A stretch of DNA of 64,000 nt, from positions 12,198,001 through 12,262,000 of the forward strand of contig OX467088.1 of NCBI GenBank assembly GCA_950106755.1. Reading direction: 5' to 3'. The notes below the pieces were generated by a model that was given only the letters and a program-made list of their open reading frames with translations, had not been told where the DNA came from and did not search any database. Both the position numbers and the translations under genes were made by a program. The stretch comes from Climacium dendroides (taxonomy: Eukaryota > Streptophyta > Bryopsida > Hypnales > Climaciaceae). Positions 12,700-24,817 of the stretch are shown here, piece after piece (position 1 is the stretch's first letter; each line of letters begins with the position of its first letter).

Positions 12700-13983
12700 A
12701 TCCTATGCCACAATTCCCTTTGCCCATGGTAACTTTGCAGCCTATATTGTTTGGGATTTCTAGTGACAGTCATACCTCTTCTAAGCCTTCAATCGCTCGA
12801 TTTTAGTTTTTTTCCGCACTATCACACCTCTCTTTTGGGTGGAGACTAGAAATCCAAATCATCATCCGATCCATTTGACCAATTAAGAACCTTGACTAAT
12901 TTGGTGTCATTAGTATCTTATGAATCCTTTGAAAAAGTAATGTGAAGGGACTTAGTATTGACAACAACTGTGTCTCTAGACGCAAAAGACAAATTGGGAG
13001 TGATAGTGGTGTCCTAGGATTGCGACATGCTTCTTCTACGTCTAAGTAAGCGGTTGGCTTCTTCATTGCTGGGGTACTCTTTTCTAGATTGAAGCTTTGC
13101 TTCTAGTACCTTCGGCATGCAATTGTCAAAAACAACGAAAAAAGTTGGCTGTGTACTGCTCCTCAACTCGATTAGAAATATGACTTTATTGTTTGCTTTT
13201 GTGCCTTTGTCCTCCAAAAAACAAGTTGTTTTCCTTTCCATTTCATCTCCAAACACAAGACCTCTAGAGCCTCCCTCACTACTTTCTCTGCTTTCTTCTA
13301 AGCTAATCTCACAATTGACACTACATGCACAGCTTTTGCAATGGCATCATCTCTGAATTCATCTTTAGTATAATCCATAGTACACGATGGTTACTATAAT
13401 TTTTGAGAAGAAGTAAGCTAATAAAGAAACCCCAATTGTAATGACAAGCAATAAGCCTAGAGAAAAAAAAATCCAAGAACCCTCAAAACAACAACAACGA
13501 TTGTCATGAAATGATGGGGAGGATCTCCTAATTTAAAATGCATGGAGCAAGGAAAACAAGCATGGAATTTAAATGCCGCCATTCTCAACCAACTACATAC
13601 AATAACCACAACAATTAACAATGGAAATTGAAATTGGGATAGAGGCAACTAAGGATTGCAATCCAGCGTACACCCTATGATATCACTAGCCTCACAAAAA
13701 TTCTAGCTTTGCCTATGGACTTCCGGGCAAACCCTAGCTACTCTCAAGGAGTTTCATGGCAAAATAAATCTTCCATTTTTAGCACTAAGTGACAAACATA
13801 AATCTAAGCAAAAGAAACAATGGCAACAAGAGTGGCAAGCACAAAGCAAGTGAAGGAAATGAAGGAGATGGAGTGGCGATAAAGGACGTGAAAGTGGCAA
13901 GGATGCAGCTATTAAATGGCGATTTAATGCACATCCCAAGGTGGCGTTGTCACCATGTTGGCATCTGTCAACTGACTTCAAAA
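12700..13983. other. No recognisable gene
   Basis: Short frames on both strands (for example 13,014-13,256 minus and 13,789-14,082 plus) show no domain I recognise and no splice-consistent extension. The left part may be decayed upstream sequence of the hAT relic. Confidence 0.4.
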
Positions 13984-15140
13984 CACTATAAGAAAATTGC
14001 GTCTGCTTGGACATCCAGCCAAAAACGACGTATGTCTGCAAAAACACGATACGTCGCAGAAGACGTTGGGGTGTCAGGCTGAAAAAGTGAAGATTTTGCT
14101 CTGATGTCTTTGATAGCATTGCTAGATTTCAGTCACAGCATACTGATGCTACGAAAAACAATGATGCAATGTAAGACATCCAAGTGAACATTAGATGTTT
14201 TCAAAGATGTCCACAATAACATGTTCAGCCACGTCACCATCTTTGATCAAACTTAGCTCAGAAGTTGATTTAAAATTTTGTTGTGGTCAGAGGTAAAGTA
14301 ACTGTCTAAGGTTAAAAAGAGGACAACGGGCAGGTGGTGACTTCTAAAAGCTTATGTGGCATCTGACGTGACGTGATGAGGTGGAAATTGTGTGACGTGG
14401 ACATGAGTGATGATGTGGCATGCCACGTCAGCATACTTAGCCTATCCATGTTCCGATCTTGAATGTCTCCATAGACGTCACAAGTGATGTATTGACATCC
14501 ACATTAACATCACTTCTGGCGTCAACATTTTGTACTTACTGCGAATGTAACTTCAAACCACATGCTATCCACTGTGCGTTTCATTACGTCTGACTAGACG
14601 TGTGGGTGTTGTGGAAGCAATTGTAGGCGTCTTCTTTGATGTCAAAATGACTATAGATGCATGACATGACTTTATGCCCAAGGTTGAATTTGCACATGAT
14701 GCACGTCTTTCCTATGTAGTATAAAATGACTTATGTGTTTACTTGATTTAGGTTCATTTTTGGGCTATTGAAGTCTTACATTTTGCGCACGTTCAACAAA
14801 CTTCATTAGGATAAAATTCCACCCTATCCATATGATGTCACTTGCAGCACCAAGCAAGACAGACTCTGCTACAAAATGCACGTTCAAGATGCAATGGGTC
14901 TATTTGGAAGACATGAACATGCTGATGGCTTTGTATTTCTCAGACGTCCTACGTGACGTCAAAATGTTGGCACAGCAAACACATGTCAGTGATGTGAACA
15001 CCCTATGTTTCCTCCTCAGATGCAATGTCATCGCTAACTACGGCAACATACTTTCCACCATTGTCTGTTGGTTGGCGCACTGGGTCCACGACTTGTTGCA
15101 TTGGTTGTAGGCCATCGAAGTCCCTATCATTCACCAACTG
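13984..15140 (-). mobile_element. CACTA terminal fragment with 3' transposase piece
   Basis: It starts CACTATAAGAAAATTGCGTC and is collinear, in inverse orientation, with about 35,060-36,251 of the large CACTA element. The match covers the 3' subterminal region and the end of the DUF4216-homologous coding region (the inverse of the VNDRDFDG segment lies near 15,105-15,130). It is therefore the 3' end of a related CACTA copy. It stops abruptly at 15,140, where a second copy of the terminus begins. No matching opposite end or target duplication was found nearby. Confidence 0.75.
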
Positions 15141-15375
15141 CACCATATAAGAAAACTGTGTTTTTTCTGATGTCAGGCCAAAAAACGTTGTACGTCCAGG
15201 ATAACATCATACGTCTGAGAAAACATTGGGATGTCATGTCGACAAACGTTGAAAAAGCAGAGATTTTGGTTTGATGTTGTAGAAAGCATTGCTAAATTTC
15301 AGTCACAACATATTGGTGCTATGAAAAACAATGATGCAATCTAAGATATTGTTGTGGACATCAGATGTTTTAAAA
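15141..15375 (-). mobile_element. Second CACTA 3' terminus fused in tandem
   Basis: CACCATATAAGAAAACTGTG at 15,141 begins another copy of the same CACTA end. It runs parallel to 13,984-14,215 and shares 'gcattgct', 'tttcagtcaca', 'gatgcaat' and 'catcagatgtttt' in order. The junction shows microhomology between the coding sequence CTGCACCAT and the terminus CACTAT. Homology ends at about 15,375, and AT-rich repeat DNA follows. Confidence 0.65.
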
Positions 15376-15629
15376 AATGTCCAGAAAAATTTTCAAAATG
15401 TTATAAGCTATATAGATTTAATTTATATAACAATTTTATATAAATTAGATGAATGGATTTGTTATGAAAAAAGGTTTACAAAATCATATCAATATTATAT
15501 TATATAAAAATATTTATTTTTAACTTAAGATTTAAATTCTAAATTTTATTAGTTTAATATTATAAATTTTGCATCAATATCTAATGTGGGGTGATTTTCT
15601 AGTGTTCTTAGACTTTGAGATATTTGACA

Positions 15630-16260
15630 TCTTAACCCTTAAAGGACCAAGGCCTTTTTTTTGCCATAAAACATTGAAAATTGTCATTTCTGTAGCAAAG
15701 AGTAAAAGAAATTTTAATTTTTTTCCACATCTAACTATAGGATCTTACACTTAACAAGTAGAAAAAATTGTAGAAAAAATTTCAGAATTTTTGACCGCAT
15801 AGATTTAAAGTGGAAAAAACAAGTTTTTTAGCGCATTGAGGGACTAGATTTTTGACTTTGTAAAATTTTTGCACTACAGCGTTTTGAGATTTAAATATTT
15901 ATAGTAGAGAATTGAGTTGAGAGTTCAGGAAAATAAATAAAAAATAAAAAAGCTTAAATTTCATTCTTAAGAAAATTGTTAAGTAGAAGTAGGTAAGAAA
16001 ATCTAAAATATTAATGAATTTTAGATGGAATTAAAATGCACTAATTCCAATAGTAAGATTGTTCTAGCAAGTAAACTAAACTACGTGAAAATTTTATTTT
16101 GAAAAAATTGTAAAAATTGCATTTAGAAATGCATCCAACAAGTTATTTTTTTCAAGAAGATGCTCTAATTGCCTAAAAAACAAAAATGTCCATAACTTTC
16201 TCATAATAAATCCAAATGAAATGAATCTAAGCTTTCCAGATAGACAAAAATATAATCTAC
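15630..16260 (+). repeat. Dispersed repeat, copy 2
   Basis: A diverged direct copy of 4830-5500 (see that entry). It lies immediately right of the chimeric CACTA fragment. It has no open frame of significance. Confidence 0.55.
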
Positions 16261-16751
16261 AATTGGAATTCCATGTTGGATGTATTGTTGTGTCATATTA
16301 TATTGAAGTTGATGTTGCAAACAACCTAGATTTAATAAATGTGACTTTATCAATTAAATGTTCAAGGAGACATCCCCATATATGATGGAAATGACATGCA
16401 AATGTTCATCATGACATCATAAACAACAAACAAGATTTGTAAAAAATTTAGAAATTGTTGAAGCAAATGTTTAAAACAACATTAATGTGAATGTCTAATT
16501 TCATACTACAGATGTAACACTATATTCAATATTTTGAGAGGTTTGGAGTCTCTCAAAATAATATAGTCCATTTAGACCCTAAATAATGAATTATAATGTT
16601 CCACAGTTTAGGCTACATTTTCTAGTTGTAATTTGCAATTTCCATTAAAATGAGAGTCTTTTGAGTGATTGTCTGTTCAAACACATGTAATTTGGTTTAG
16701 AGCGGTTTAATGTTCTGATTAATATAAATAAAGATTGTGTTATTTTCTGAA

Positions 16752-16868
16752 CACCAAGTCATGAGCTCCGTAGTCTGTTGTAAGGGATTGTTCATCTCAT
16801 TGAAGCGGTCCGAGTTTGATTCCCGTCAAGGACATATGAGCGCATGAGAGAAAAAACATGACTTGGTG
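16752..16868. other. tRNA-like (B-box) segment between inverted repeats
   Basis: The perfect 12-bp inverted repeats CACCAAGTCATG (16,752-16,763) and CATGACTTGGTG (16,857-16,868) enclose a segment with a B-box-like stretch, GAGTTTGATTCCCGTC, near 16,812-16,827. A tRNA-derived SINE or tRNA relic is possible. I cannot fold a proper cloverleaf and the A-box match is poor, so it is not called as a tRNA gene. Confidence 0.3.
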
Positions 16869-17298
16869 CTGCTAAGTGAGCTTTGCAGGCAGGAAAATTG
16901 TAACAACCAACCGGCCCCCTACCCAGAATGTGACAAGTGCTTTACATGTTGACCAAATAAATAGTGGATATTTCCACTACATTTTGCTCCCCAATAGCAA
17001 TGTAATTTCAAATAAAATGTACTCAATGATAAACACAAAATAAAATGAAGTAAAAAATAGATAAAACAAAGTTGAAGAATACAAAATAAAGAATATTGAA
17101 CAGAAAAAACATTGTTTTGTAAACACAAAACATACACTTCAACACATTTATGCAATACCAAGCAATGAAATACAAACAATCAAATCAAACCTACACCATC
17201 TACTCTAATATATGAATTCCATTCGTTTTATAAAACATGACGATGGAAACAACATATTTATAAAATTTGCAATATACATCAATACATAGCTACAAATA

Positions 17299-20154
17299 TC
17301 AAGTATATGATGCAAGGCTTCGGTTGATGATGTCAATTTGAGCAGCTGGAATCTTGATCATGCATTGGTGAGTATCCTTCCGAATGTTAGACTTCCACGC
17401 TGTCATAAGAGCATTTGTATGCTCCCAAAGTGGCGGTTCGGTTTCATCCACTTTCCAACGTAAACCTCTTTCACTATCCCATCCAGTGTAGAAGTCTTGA
17501 ACATCTTCATCTCTCGATGTTGGACGGAAGTACTGAATGCGTATATAATTAGGTTTCTCCGGATTACAATTTGGATCAGACAATGCCCTTGCAATCCAAA
17601 CAGGATGACTGTCACCTTCTGTAGGTCGAATTGCAACAAAATATCCTTCAAAGAGATCTCGACCCACCCTAAAGGATGGTTGTGGACGACCTCTCAAAGG
17701 GCCTACGTATGCATCATCTTCTCCGAACTCTTCACGGTCCTCGCCGTCTTCATCTAATTCATCCACCCGAGTAGCTTGAACACGGCTAGTTGGCCAGAAA
17801 CCATCCTTTAAAACAGAAGATGAAGGTAGTGGTTCTAGCAATGCTATCTTGACGCCACGCCAGTAGTGCACTACGTGCTCATAACGTCTTCGGTACTCCC
17901 CAGTGCGATCTTGATTGCACAAATGCTCCCAGTACTTTACAAATCCGGATATGCCCTTCAAGATGTCCTCCGTGCCTTTCATTGGACTTGGCAAAACTGC
18001 TTCTGGCACTCCACGTGGCCACAAACTTTGCCCTTCCGAGTCCTCCTTCCACAATTTCATTCCATTACCAGCCCCCTTTGGTAACCAATCAACATCAGTG
18101 CACAACATCTTGTACTTCATAACTGGACATCCAGTAGAGTCCAAGTAAAACTTGACTTGTTGTGGCTTTGTATGACCAACCATGATGTCATTGCCGTCTA
18201 AAACACTGCCTGCTATGAAACCTTTGAAATCTGGCACCTCCTCTATGAGGTGAGGGATTGTTGGAATGGATTCCACATCCATAAACGACTTCATAAGTGC
18301 AGGAATTGTAAGGAAGTTTTCCTTCTTCAAAAGCATACTCCATCTTCCAAAGAGCGCATCAATATCATCATATGTATGACCCACGATCATGAAGTTCACG
18401 TACACTTCACGAAAGATCTTGTTTGCAACAAGTAGAGACCAGTAACAAAAAACAAATCTGTTTTTGTTGTCTCCGGTGGCATTATCCATCTGCACATTCA
18501 GAATTGGAGGCAGTGGCATCCCTGGACATAAGGTTTCCGGTGGTGGAGGTAGTGACGTTTCACACACTTCGACACCCTTGAGAATTGCCTTGGACAAATT
18601 TGTGGATCCCGACCCCGTAAACAATTGCCGAGAAGATGATTTCGGTGGTAATTCCAAATCTCGCAACAACTTTGCCATGGAGCCAATAGTGTAGTTGGAG
18701 TCGTGGGGAAACATATCCAAGCCATAATGCGCGTATCGAACATCACCATGACCGTGGGCAATCATGCCAGTCATTGAAACGGGCAACTTCGTGAGTCCAT
18801 CAAGTTCTTTAGTCTTATGGGAAAAGACCGGAGAAGCAGTCTTGGCATGGTCCATCTTGTCATGGTCCATCTTGTCATGCATGATTGTCAAACATTCGTG
18901 TGGAAACTCGTGCGAGCGGTAACGATTGACGTAATACATCTCCCTATGCGCCCGAGCAATAGCCAAATGCTTGTCAAGCCTCCTTGACCATATCAAAGCA
19001 CTTTGAGATCCAGCAATACAACTTCTTCGTAGCTCTTGTAATTTGTCACACACTGAACACCAAGCGAAATTATCACCAGGTTTCTTCACCTCGAACTCCG
19101 AGAACTTGGAAGACCTGATCTTGCTTAAGTTCGAAGTTGAAACCTCGGGTAATCCGAACGCTGCATTGACGTCGTTGATTTCCTTCATCTTACCCTTCCA
19201 CTGAAAAGTAGAGGGAAGACACATGGAAACAACCTTGTCCCCTGACTTCAAAGTTCGAGTACGATGTGGCATGTGGTCCGCCTCCTTCTCGAGGATGCAC
19301 TTTAGCGTTGCAGTTGCTTGTTGGGTGTGCTTTCTCGGCTTCTCCAATCCTGTATTCCCATGATCTCTTACCTCTCGTTCGTCCTTCCAATATTTGAGGT
19401 ATCGATAGAATGTGGCCTCCGGGACTCCAGAAATATGCATCCATGCTCGCATGCACACATTAATACCTTCAACTGTCACCGTCTTCCTTCCACGCGCATC
19501 TAAATGAATAGACCTATGTACTTCAGTTTTCATGTGCGACCTAAACTTGAATGATGTACAGGAGTACATTCTCTCGCGGAAGGCTCGAATCTTCTCCCTT
19601 GGAAACGGTTGAACGCAATTTTGAGAGCAACAGACTCTACTGGACACCAAGTTAATGGACTCTGGGGTGAGGAGTTCCTTAGATTTGCGGGATGTCACGC
19701 GAGGTGGATTTCTGAGGATACTTGAGTATGGCCGAGCAGATGTTGGAGGCTGTAGATTCTGGAGGCGAGCTTGCAGTTGATTAAATCTATCCCAAGCCTC
19801 ATGGTCGTGAAGGCTTGCTCCCGCGCAGTGGACTCGCTTAATCGGCCAAGCTACCAAATAGTAAATTTGCTCCTGAGGGATATCCACTTCAGAGAATGTC
19901 TTGGTGATGTGGACTACTACATGGGTATCTCCAAGGGGACCACTAGCCCCAAGCACGAGGTCTAAGTTGACACTATGGCAAGTCCCTTCGCCAACAAGTA
20001 AACTCGCCTCATTGTAGAGAGTGACACATCTTGTATTCCATAGACGACGCGGGATGCCCTCGCATTCAGGAATGCCGACATTCATCCCTTCCAGAATAGG
20101 AAATTCTTCATCCGAGAACTCCATGTCGTTGATGGGGTCCCCGTCAATATTCAT
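17299..20154 (-). CDS. DUF7869-type transposase-like protein, intact (copy A)
   Basis: This is a single uninterrupted 951-codon frame, much richer in G+C than its flanks. I recognise the DUF7869-type architecture found in many plant and animal repeats. It has a Cys-rich N-terminal module (VCCSQNC, about residue 172), a helical segment with VCMRAWMHISGV, a central pair Cys-x-x-Cys (WCSVCDKL), then the conserved core MDNATGDNKNRF (Asp557) and VGHTYDDIDALF (GHT at 592-594). The C-terminal part carries a WIARAL...IRIQYF stretch that may be a BAH- or Tudor-like barrel. The D...N and HT...DxD pattern suggests an RNase-H-like or DDE-like fold, so a transposase role is my inference. Translation starts at the first ATG of the frame; an upstream exon cannot be excluded. 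Palindromes cover the 600 bp upstream. A decayed relative lies at 57.3-62.6 kb. Confidence 0.8.
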   Translation of the reverse strand: MNIDGDPINDMEFSDEEFPILEGMNVGIPECEGIPRRLWNTRCVTLYNEASLLVGEGTCHSVNLDLVLGASGPLGDTHVVVHITKTFSEVDIPQEQIYYLVAWPIKRVHCAGASLHDHEAWDRFNQLQARLQNLQPPTSARPYSSILRNPPRVTSRKSKELLTPESINLVSSRVCCSQNCVQPFPREKIRAFRERMYSCTSFKFRSHMKTEVHRSIHLDARGRKTVTVEGINVCMRAWMHISGVPEATFYRYLKYWKDEREVRDHGNTGLEKPRKHTQQATATLKCILEKEADHMPHRTRTLKSGDKVVSMCLPSTFQWKGKMKEINDVNAAFGLPEVSTSNLSKIRSSKFSEFEVKKPGDNFAWCSVCDKLQELRRSCIAGSQSALIWSRRLDKHLAIARAHREMYYVNRYRSHEFPHECLTIMHDKMDHDKMDHAKTASPVFSHKTKELDGLTKLPVSMTGMIAHGHGDVRYAHYGLDMFPHDSNYTIGSMAKLLRDLELPPKSSSRQLFTGSGSTNLSKAILKGVEVCETSLPPPPETLCPGMPLPPILNVQMDNATGDNKNRFVFCYWSLLVANKIFREVYVNFMIVGHTYDDIDALFGRWSMLLKKENFLTIPALMKSFMDVESIPTIPHLIEEVPDFKGFIAGSVLDGNDIMVGHTKPQQVKFYLDSTGCPVMKYKMLCTDVDWLPKGAGNGMKLWKEDSEGQSLWPRGVPEAVLPSPMKGTEDILKGISGFVKYWEHLCNQDRTGEYRRRYEHVVHYWRGVKIALLEPLPSSSVLKDGFWPTSRVQATRVDELDEDGEDREEFGEDDAYVGPLRGRPQPSFRVGRDLFEGYFVAIRPTEGDSHPVWIARALSDPNCNPEKPNYIRIQYFRPTSRDEDVQDFYTGWDSERGLRWKVDETEPPLWEHTNALMTAWKSNIRKDTHQCMIKIPAAQIDIINRSLASYT

Positions 20155-20238
20155 CTCCGTATCCTTTAGACAAAATGGTAGTCACTCTGTTCAGAAGAAC
20201 AACACGTCTTTCAGTATCCGAATGAAACCATGACAATC

Positions 20239-20828
20239 AGTTCGAATCGAGCTTAACAGAGTGGATCTCGAGATCCAGAACACTCACTAAAATGATAGTA
20301 TGATCTGCGTATACAAGCATCTAGAAAGGATGAAAGCTCTGAATATTTGGAAAAGGGCGCGCGGGTAGTTAAGACATTAGAAATTCTCTTCGACAAATAA
20401 ATGGGAACTTACCCACGTCAACGTCAGCTCGATTCGAGCTGACCACTGGATCTATCGATTCGCACCTATTCAATCTAATCTATAATATTCTATATCACAA
20501 TCCTTACTCACGGCGACTTGAGATGACCAACCACATTATGATCATAGATCCTCATTCAGCTCGAATCGAGCTGATCACCTACACTACATGACTATTTCCT
20601 CGTTCAACTCTTTTTAGAGCAAATATGTAAATTGATAATTATTTCTCAACTGGCAAGATAAGATCTTCAAGAATCATAGTTTAGTTCGAATCGAACTAAT
20701 CGTGCAGCCGTTGCACTCGTTCATATATATTCTTTGTCAACTCAGTCAGCTCGAATCGAGCTGACTGTGTAGTTTCTGCACTTAGTCAATATGTTCCTTG
20801 TGTGTTAATGATAAGCTCGATTCGAACT
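20239..20828. repeat. Palindrome cluster A upstream of the DUF7869 gene
   Basis: Six copies of an interrupted palindrome, consensus (C)AGCTCGAATCGAGCT(G), lie within 600 bp: 20,239-20,254, 20,425-20,441, 20,557-20,573, 20,681-20,699 (TTAGTTCGAATCGAACTAA), 20,745-20,764 and 20,813-20,828. Half-sites appear as AGCTCGA or AGTTCGA. The same motif is clustered at 39.3-40.1 kb and occurs in introns of the ParB-like gene. A further palindrome, GGATCTCGAGATCC, is at 20,262. A promoter or protein-binding role is inferred from placement. Confidence 0.85.
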
Positions 20829-22700
20829 AAATCTCCCTGGATTTTCCGGAATAACTGATTCACTGATATTGAATAGAGTATTCCGTATTTTCCGGCATAC
20901 ATTTCGGATTTCCCTGAGCACTGAGACAACTCTACATCATCAACGACGAGGTCCGCGAAATGGTAAAATTAAATCGGTAATGCAGGGCAAATTGCTTCAT
21001 ACAATCATCGTTACAAAACTATAGAAACGGTCGACGCGTTCATCAGTACACCAGAGTTGCGAAGTCTTGAGCTCTATATCAATCAAACCGCAATACGGAA
21101 ACAACAAAGCATCAAACGGAAGTTGCATACCACCACATCACGTACGTCTCATTCAAAATAAATGAAAGCATCCCCAAATCTGCAAGAAACAAGTGTAGCA
21201 CTTACAAGTCCTTCATAAATGCTGAGGGGAAAGCACACGCAAGTCGACTCGGACGACGACAGAGAGAGCGACAGAGAGAAAGAAAGAAAGAAGATGACTG
21301 AATTCCGTGTGAAGGCGTCTTCCACAGTCAATGGCGGGAACTTCTGGGCGGCAAGAGAACGGCGCGAACTGAAATTTGAAATGCGTCACTGTAGGGCTTC
21401 CTAGAATTAGGGAGTACTTTGAAAAAGCACAACCAAAAAAGAGCATCCGAAGCGAACTTCCGGGGTACTATTAGGTGTACATTCCAATCATACATTCCCG
21501 AGAATATGGAACGCATACTTTCCAGGGAAATACTGTAAAGTTTAACTAGCGGTTGGTACTTCTGAATTCATAATTAGTATTTTGTTAGAATTTAAGTGCA
21601 TTATATCATATAGAATGCAAAAACAAAAATTTGATAAATCTTCAAATTGAAATTAATTAAAACAAAATTATGAAGAATCAGTTCGTCCTTGCTATGCTAT
21701 GCATGCATCATTTGAATTTCAGTATAATTTTTATGTATTAGATAGAATAAGAAATAGTTTTCAAAATAAATATTCAACTAAAAACTATTAAATTTTTTTT
21801 TCAAATGAGCAAACTTTGATATATACAACAGAAATTCATTAAACGATTTATGTTAAATAATATACATTAATGATACATTCAAATGCATTAGAAATTTGAA
21901 TCAATTATTACAAACAATGGCAATCCAAATTCTAGAATAAAAAATAAGCACTTCTGAAATGTAAAATTCAAGATTTCCATAAACAACTTAATTGTTGTGA
22001 AATCAAAAATAGGCATGAATGTTTTTTAAACAAAATGAATGCACTATTAATTCAATATATTCCATATTAATAAGAATATTAAATCTGCTAATAACAGGTT
22101 AAAAAAAAATAACAATTCCAGAGTCCAGATTGAATAATTCAATATTCTATATAAATAAATGCATCTATTTAATAGTAAATCCCACAAATGTAAAATACAT
22201 TCTCCACAATAATTTTAAGTTTATTTAATTACAACAAATCCAAGTTATTCTACACTTCGGAGATGGAACACATATTGACTGTAGAAACATCTACAATTTA
22301 AAACTTTTTGGTTCATTTGGCTAATGAAATAGACATGTAAATGAGAGAAAAAATTAATAGAAATTAAAAACGCCCTATTCAATGATAATGCATGGGCACC
22401 TCATGAAAAAAATAATGTAATTCAATATTTCCACGTGGCTCAAGGTTCATGCTAAACTGACTGAGCCTGCACTTTGTCTCACAAAGTCAAAAAAAATATG
22501 CAATAAAAGTGCTAATGAAAAAGGAAAAATTCATAGAAATTGCAATCACGCTCTTCTTTAACAATCCATGGACATCTAATCAAAAAAATAATGTAAATGA
22601 ATATTTCCACGTGCCTCAAAGTTCATACATAAAAGGCCAAGCCTGTACGAACGTCATTAACGTTATAGTACCTTGTGGTACGAACGTCATAAAACCTTGA
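20829..22700. other. Intergenic, mostly AT-rich; no gene seen
   Basis: 20,830-21,540 is moderately GC-rich with a short GA-rich tract (21,255-21,295). It may hold the far 5' region of the minus-strand gene. From 21,540 the sequence is strongly AT-rich with only short frames. Nothing recognisable was found. Confidence 0.5.
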
Positions 22701-22711
22701 GATACCAACGT

Positions 22712-23290
22712 CATGAAATTCAATAAAGGCCAATCTAGAAGGTCCAAAAACCTGTGTACACAAGCTCTAAATTCTTTTCGGATGTGGTTTTGGTCAATGC
22801 ATGTGTCGAAAAAAATACATTCATTTGGTGACCCACATGTATTTATAAACCTACACTATTAAAATTGACTATAGTTTGCGGTACCAATGTCATGAAAATC
22901 AATCAAGGCCAATTTAGATGGGCCCAAAGTATTTTCCCATAAGTTCTAAATTTTTTTTGGTTGTGGGTTAGGTCAATGTATGTGTGAAAAAAAATAAATG
23001 GGTGTCCCACATGTATTTTCAAACGTAAAGTCTTCAAATTGACTGTATTTTTGGGTCCCAATGTCATGAAAATCAATCAAGGCCAATTTAGATGGGCCCA
23101 AAGTATTTTCCCACAAGTTCTAAATTTTTTTTGGTTGTGGGTTAGGTCAATGCATGTGTGAAAAAAATAAATGGGTGTCCCACATGTATTTTCAAACGTA
23201 AAGTCTTCAAATTGACTGTATTTTTGGGTCCCAATGTCATGAAAATCAATCAAGGCCAATTTAGATGGGCCCAAAGTATTTTCTCACAAG
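22712..23290 (+). repeat. Tandem array of about 174-bp units (left arm)
   Basis: About 3.3 units repeat with period 173-179 bp, marked by 'catgaaaatcaatcaaggcc' at 22,891, 23,065 and 23,238 and a diverged first unit at 22,712. The inverse array lies on the other side of the CACTA transposon at 36,260-36,590, so the pre-insertion locus was an inverted repeat. Confidence 0.8.
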
Positions 23291-24072
23291 TTTTAAATTC
23301 TTTTTACAAGTTTCCATTTACTATTACCTTATTTCTTCATCAAATTGCAAAAGAAATTGTATAATCGTCAAAGCGTATGACATGTTGAAAAAGGTTATTG
23401 GTCAAAAAAGTGAGTTCAATGTAAATTACACTATAAGAAAACTGTGTCTGCCGAGACATCGCAATTTTGACATCCGGACATCGCGCTTGACATGTCTACG
23501 TCAGGGTGGACGTCCAATTAGACCATGCTGCCGTGGACATGCATTTTGCATGCTACGTCCACGCAGATTTTCAGGCTGGACATCGTGATGTCCAAAAAAA
23601 CTTCGGTCAACGGGGGGCTTAGGAAGTTGACATGTGGCTGCCACATAGGCGCGGGAAAGCCAGAGTGACTTTTTTTTCATCCATTGCCCGTCTATGATGT
23701 GGCGTCTGACGTGTATCTGACGTGGCATGCCACGTCAGAGCTGACGAGATTGGTTGACGTGGCATTCGCAAATGTTGACGTGGCATTTTTGGAACCACTT
23801 GTCTGGTCTCCCTAGCAATTTCGGATGTCTCCTGAGACATCGCTGTGGACATCCGCATGGCTTTTATGATGTCAAATGAAACATTTGTATGTTGAATGAG
23901 ATGTCCATCCTGACGTGTGGAATTTGCACATGCGTGCTTCTCAAAGCAGTCACTGTCATAGGAGATGTCTACTTGCACGAGGCAGCGCACCTACATGGTA
24001 GGGTAGCAGATGTATAGATGCATTGTAGGATGTCAGCGGTAACGTCCCGTTAGAAGATCTAAGTCTTCTGCA

Positions 24073-24330
24073 ATGCATGTATGCATTTTGTTGGACATTC
24101 CACTGTTTTCGTGGATGCATTTTATTGGACATTCCGATGTTTGGTGTGTGCATTGTGTTGGACATTTTGATGTTTTTTGTGTGCATTTCATTAGACATTA
24201 TGATGTCCGATGGATTTGTTGTCTGGGACACTCCGATGCTTTGTATTTGCATTGAATTGGACATGAAGATGTCTGAGCGGATGTGTGTTACGAGATACGT
24301 CATGCTTAATGAATGCCTTGTATTGGACAT
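24073..24330. repeat. 33-bp subterminal tandem repeats in CACTA
   Basis: Units with GGACATT(N)nGATGT start near 24,093, 24,127, 24,160, 24,193, 24,226 and 24,259. The period of about 33 bp keeps spurious reading frames open on both strands. Subterminal repeats of this kind usually bind the TnpA-like protein in CACTA elements. Confidence 0.75.
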
Positions 24331-24817
24331 TTTGACGTCACAATTCATTGGTTGGCGGGACATGGGATGCTGCTTCAGACATCAACAACAACCACAAATT
24401 GACAATGACTTCAAATAGGAGTATGTCCATATTCATAGAATAGAAAATCCAATACAATGAACAACCATGTCTCACAAAGGAGGATCACGGTAGAACACAA
24501 AGCCAAAGCTGAAAATGAAGACTAAGCCGAATAAAAAAATCAACACAAAGCAAAACACATATAAGAGAATTTCATATGAAAGCAACCTCTTCAGTTTCTT
24601 TTCCCGTCCGCTACTTTCCAGACATGCGAATGTTTGCAGTGACGTCCCATTGTTGGGGCTAACGTCCTCCTGTCTCTCGGGACGTCCACTGCAACACGGT
24701 CTGCATTCCATTTGACACAGGTATCAACGACTCCATGTTCTTGGAACCACTGTCCACGTCCGAGAACGGCATAATTTCAATACAAACTTCAAGATTGGTA
24801 AGAATCTCACCGTGTGT

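Noticed and set aside
16752..16868. A functional tRNA gene.
   Set aside because: Only a B-box-like stretch is convincing. No acceptor stem or anticodon arm can be folded by eye.
23956..24363. 135-codon minus-strand open frame.
   Set aside because: It is produced by the 33-bp subterminal repeats (an 11-codon period), not by a gene.
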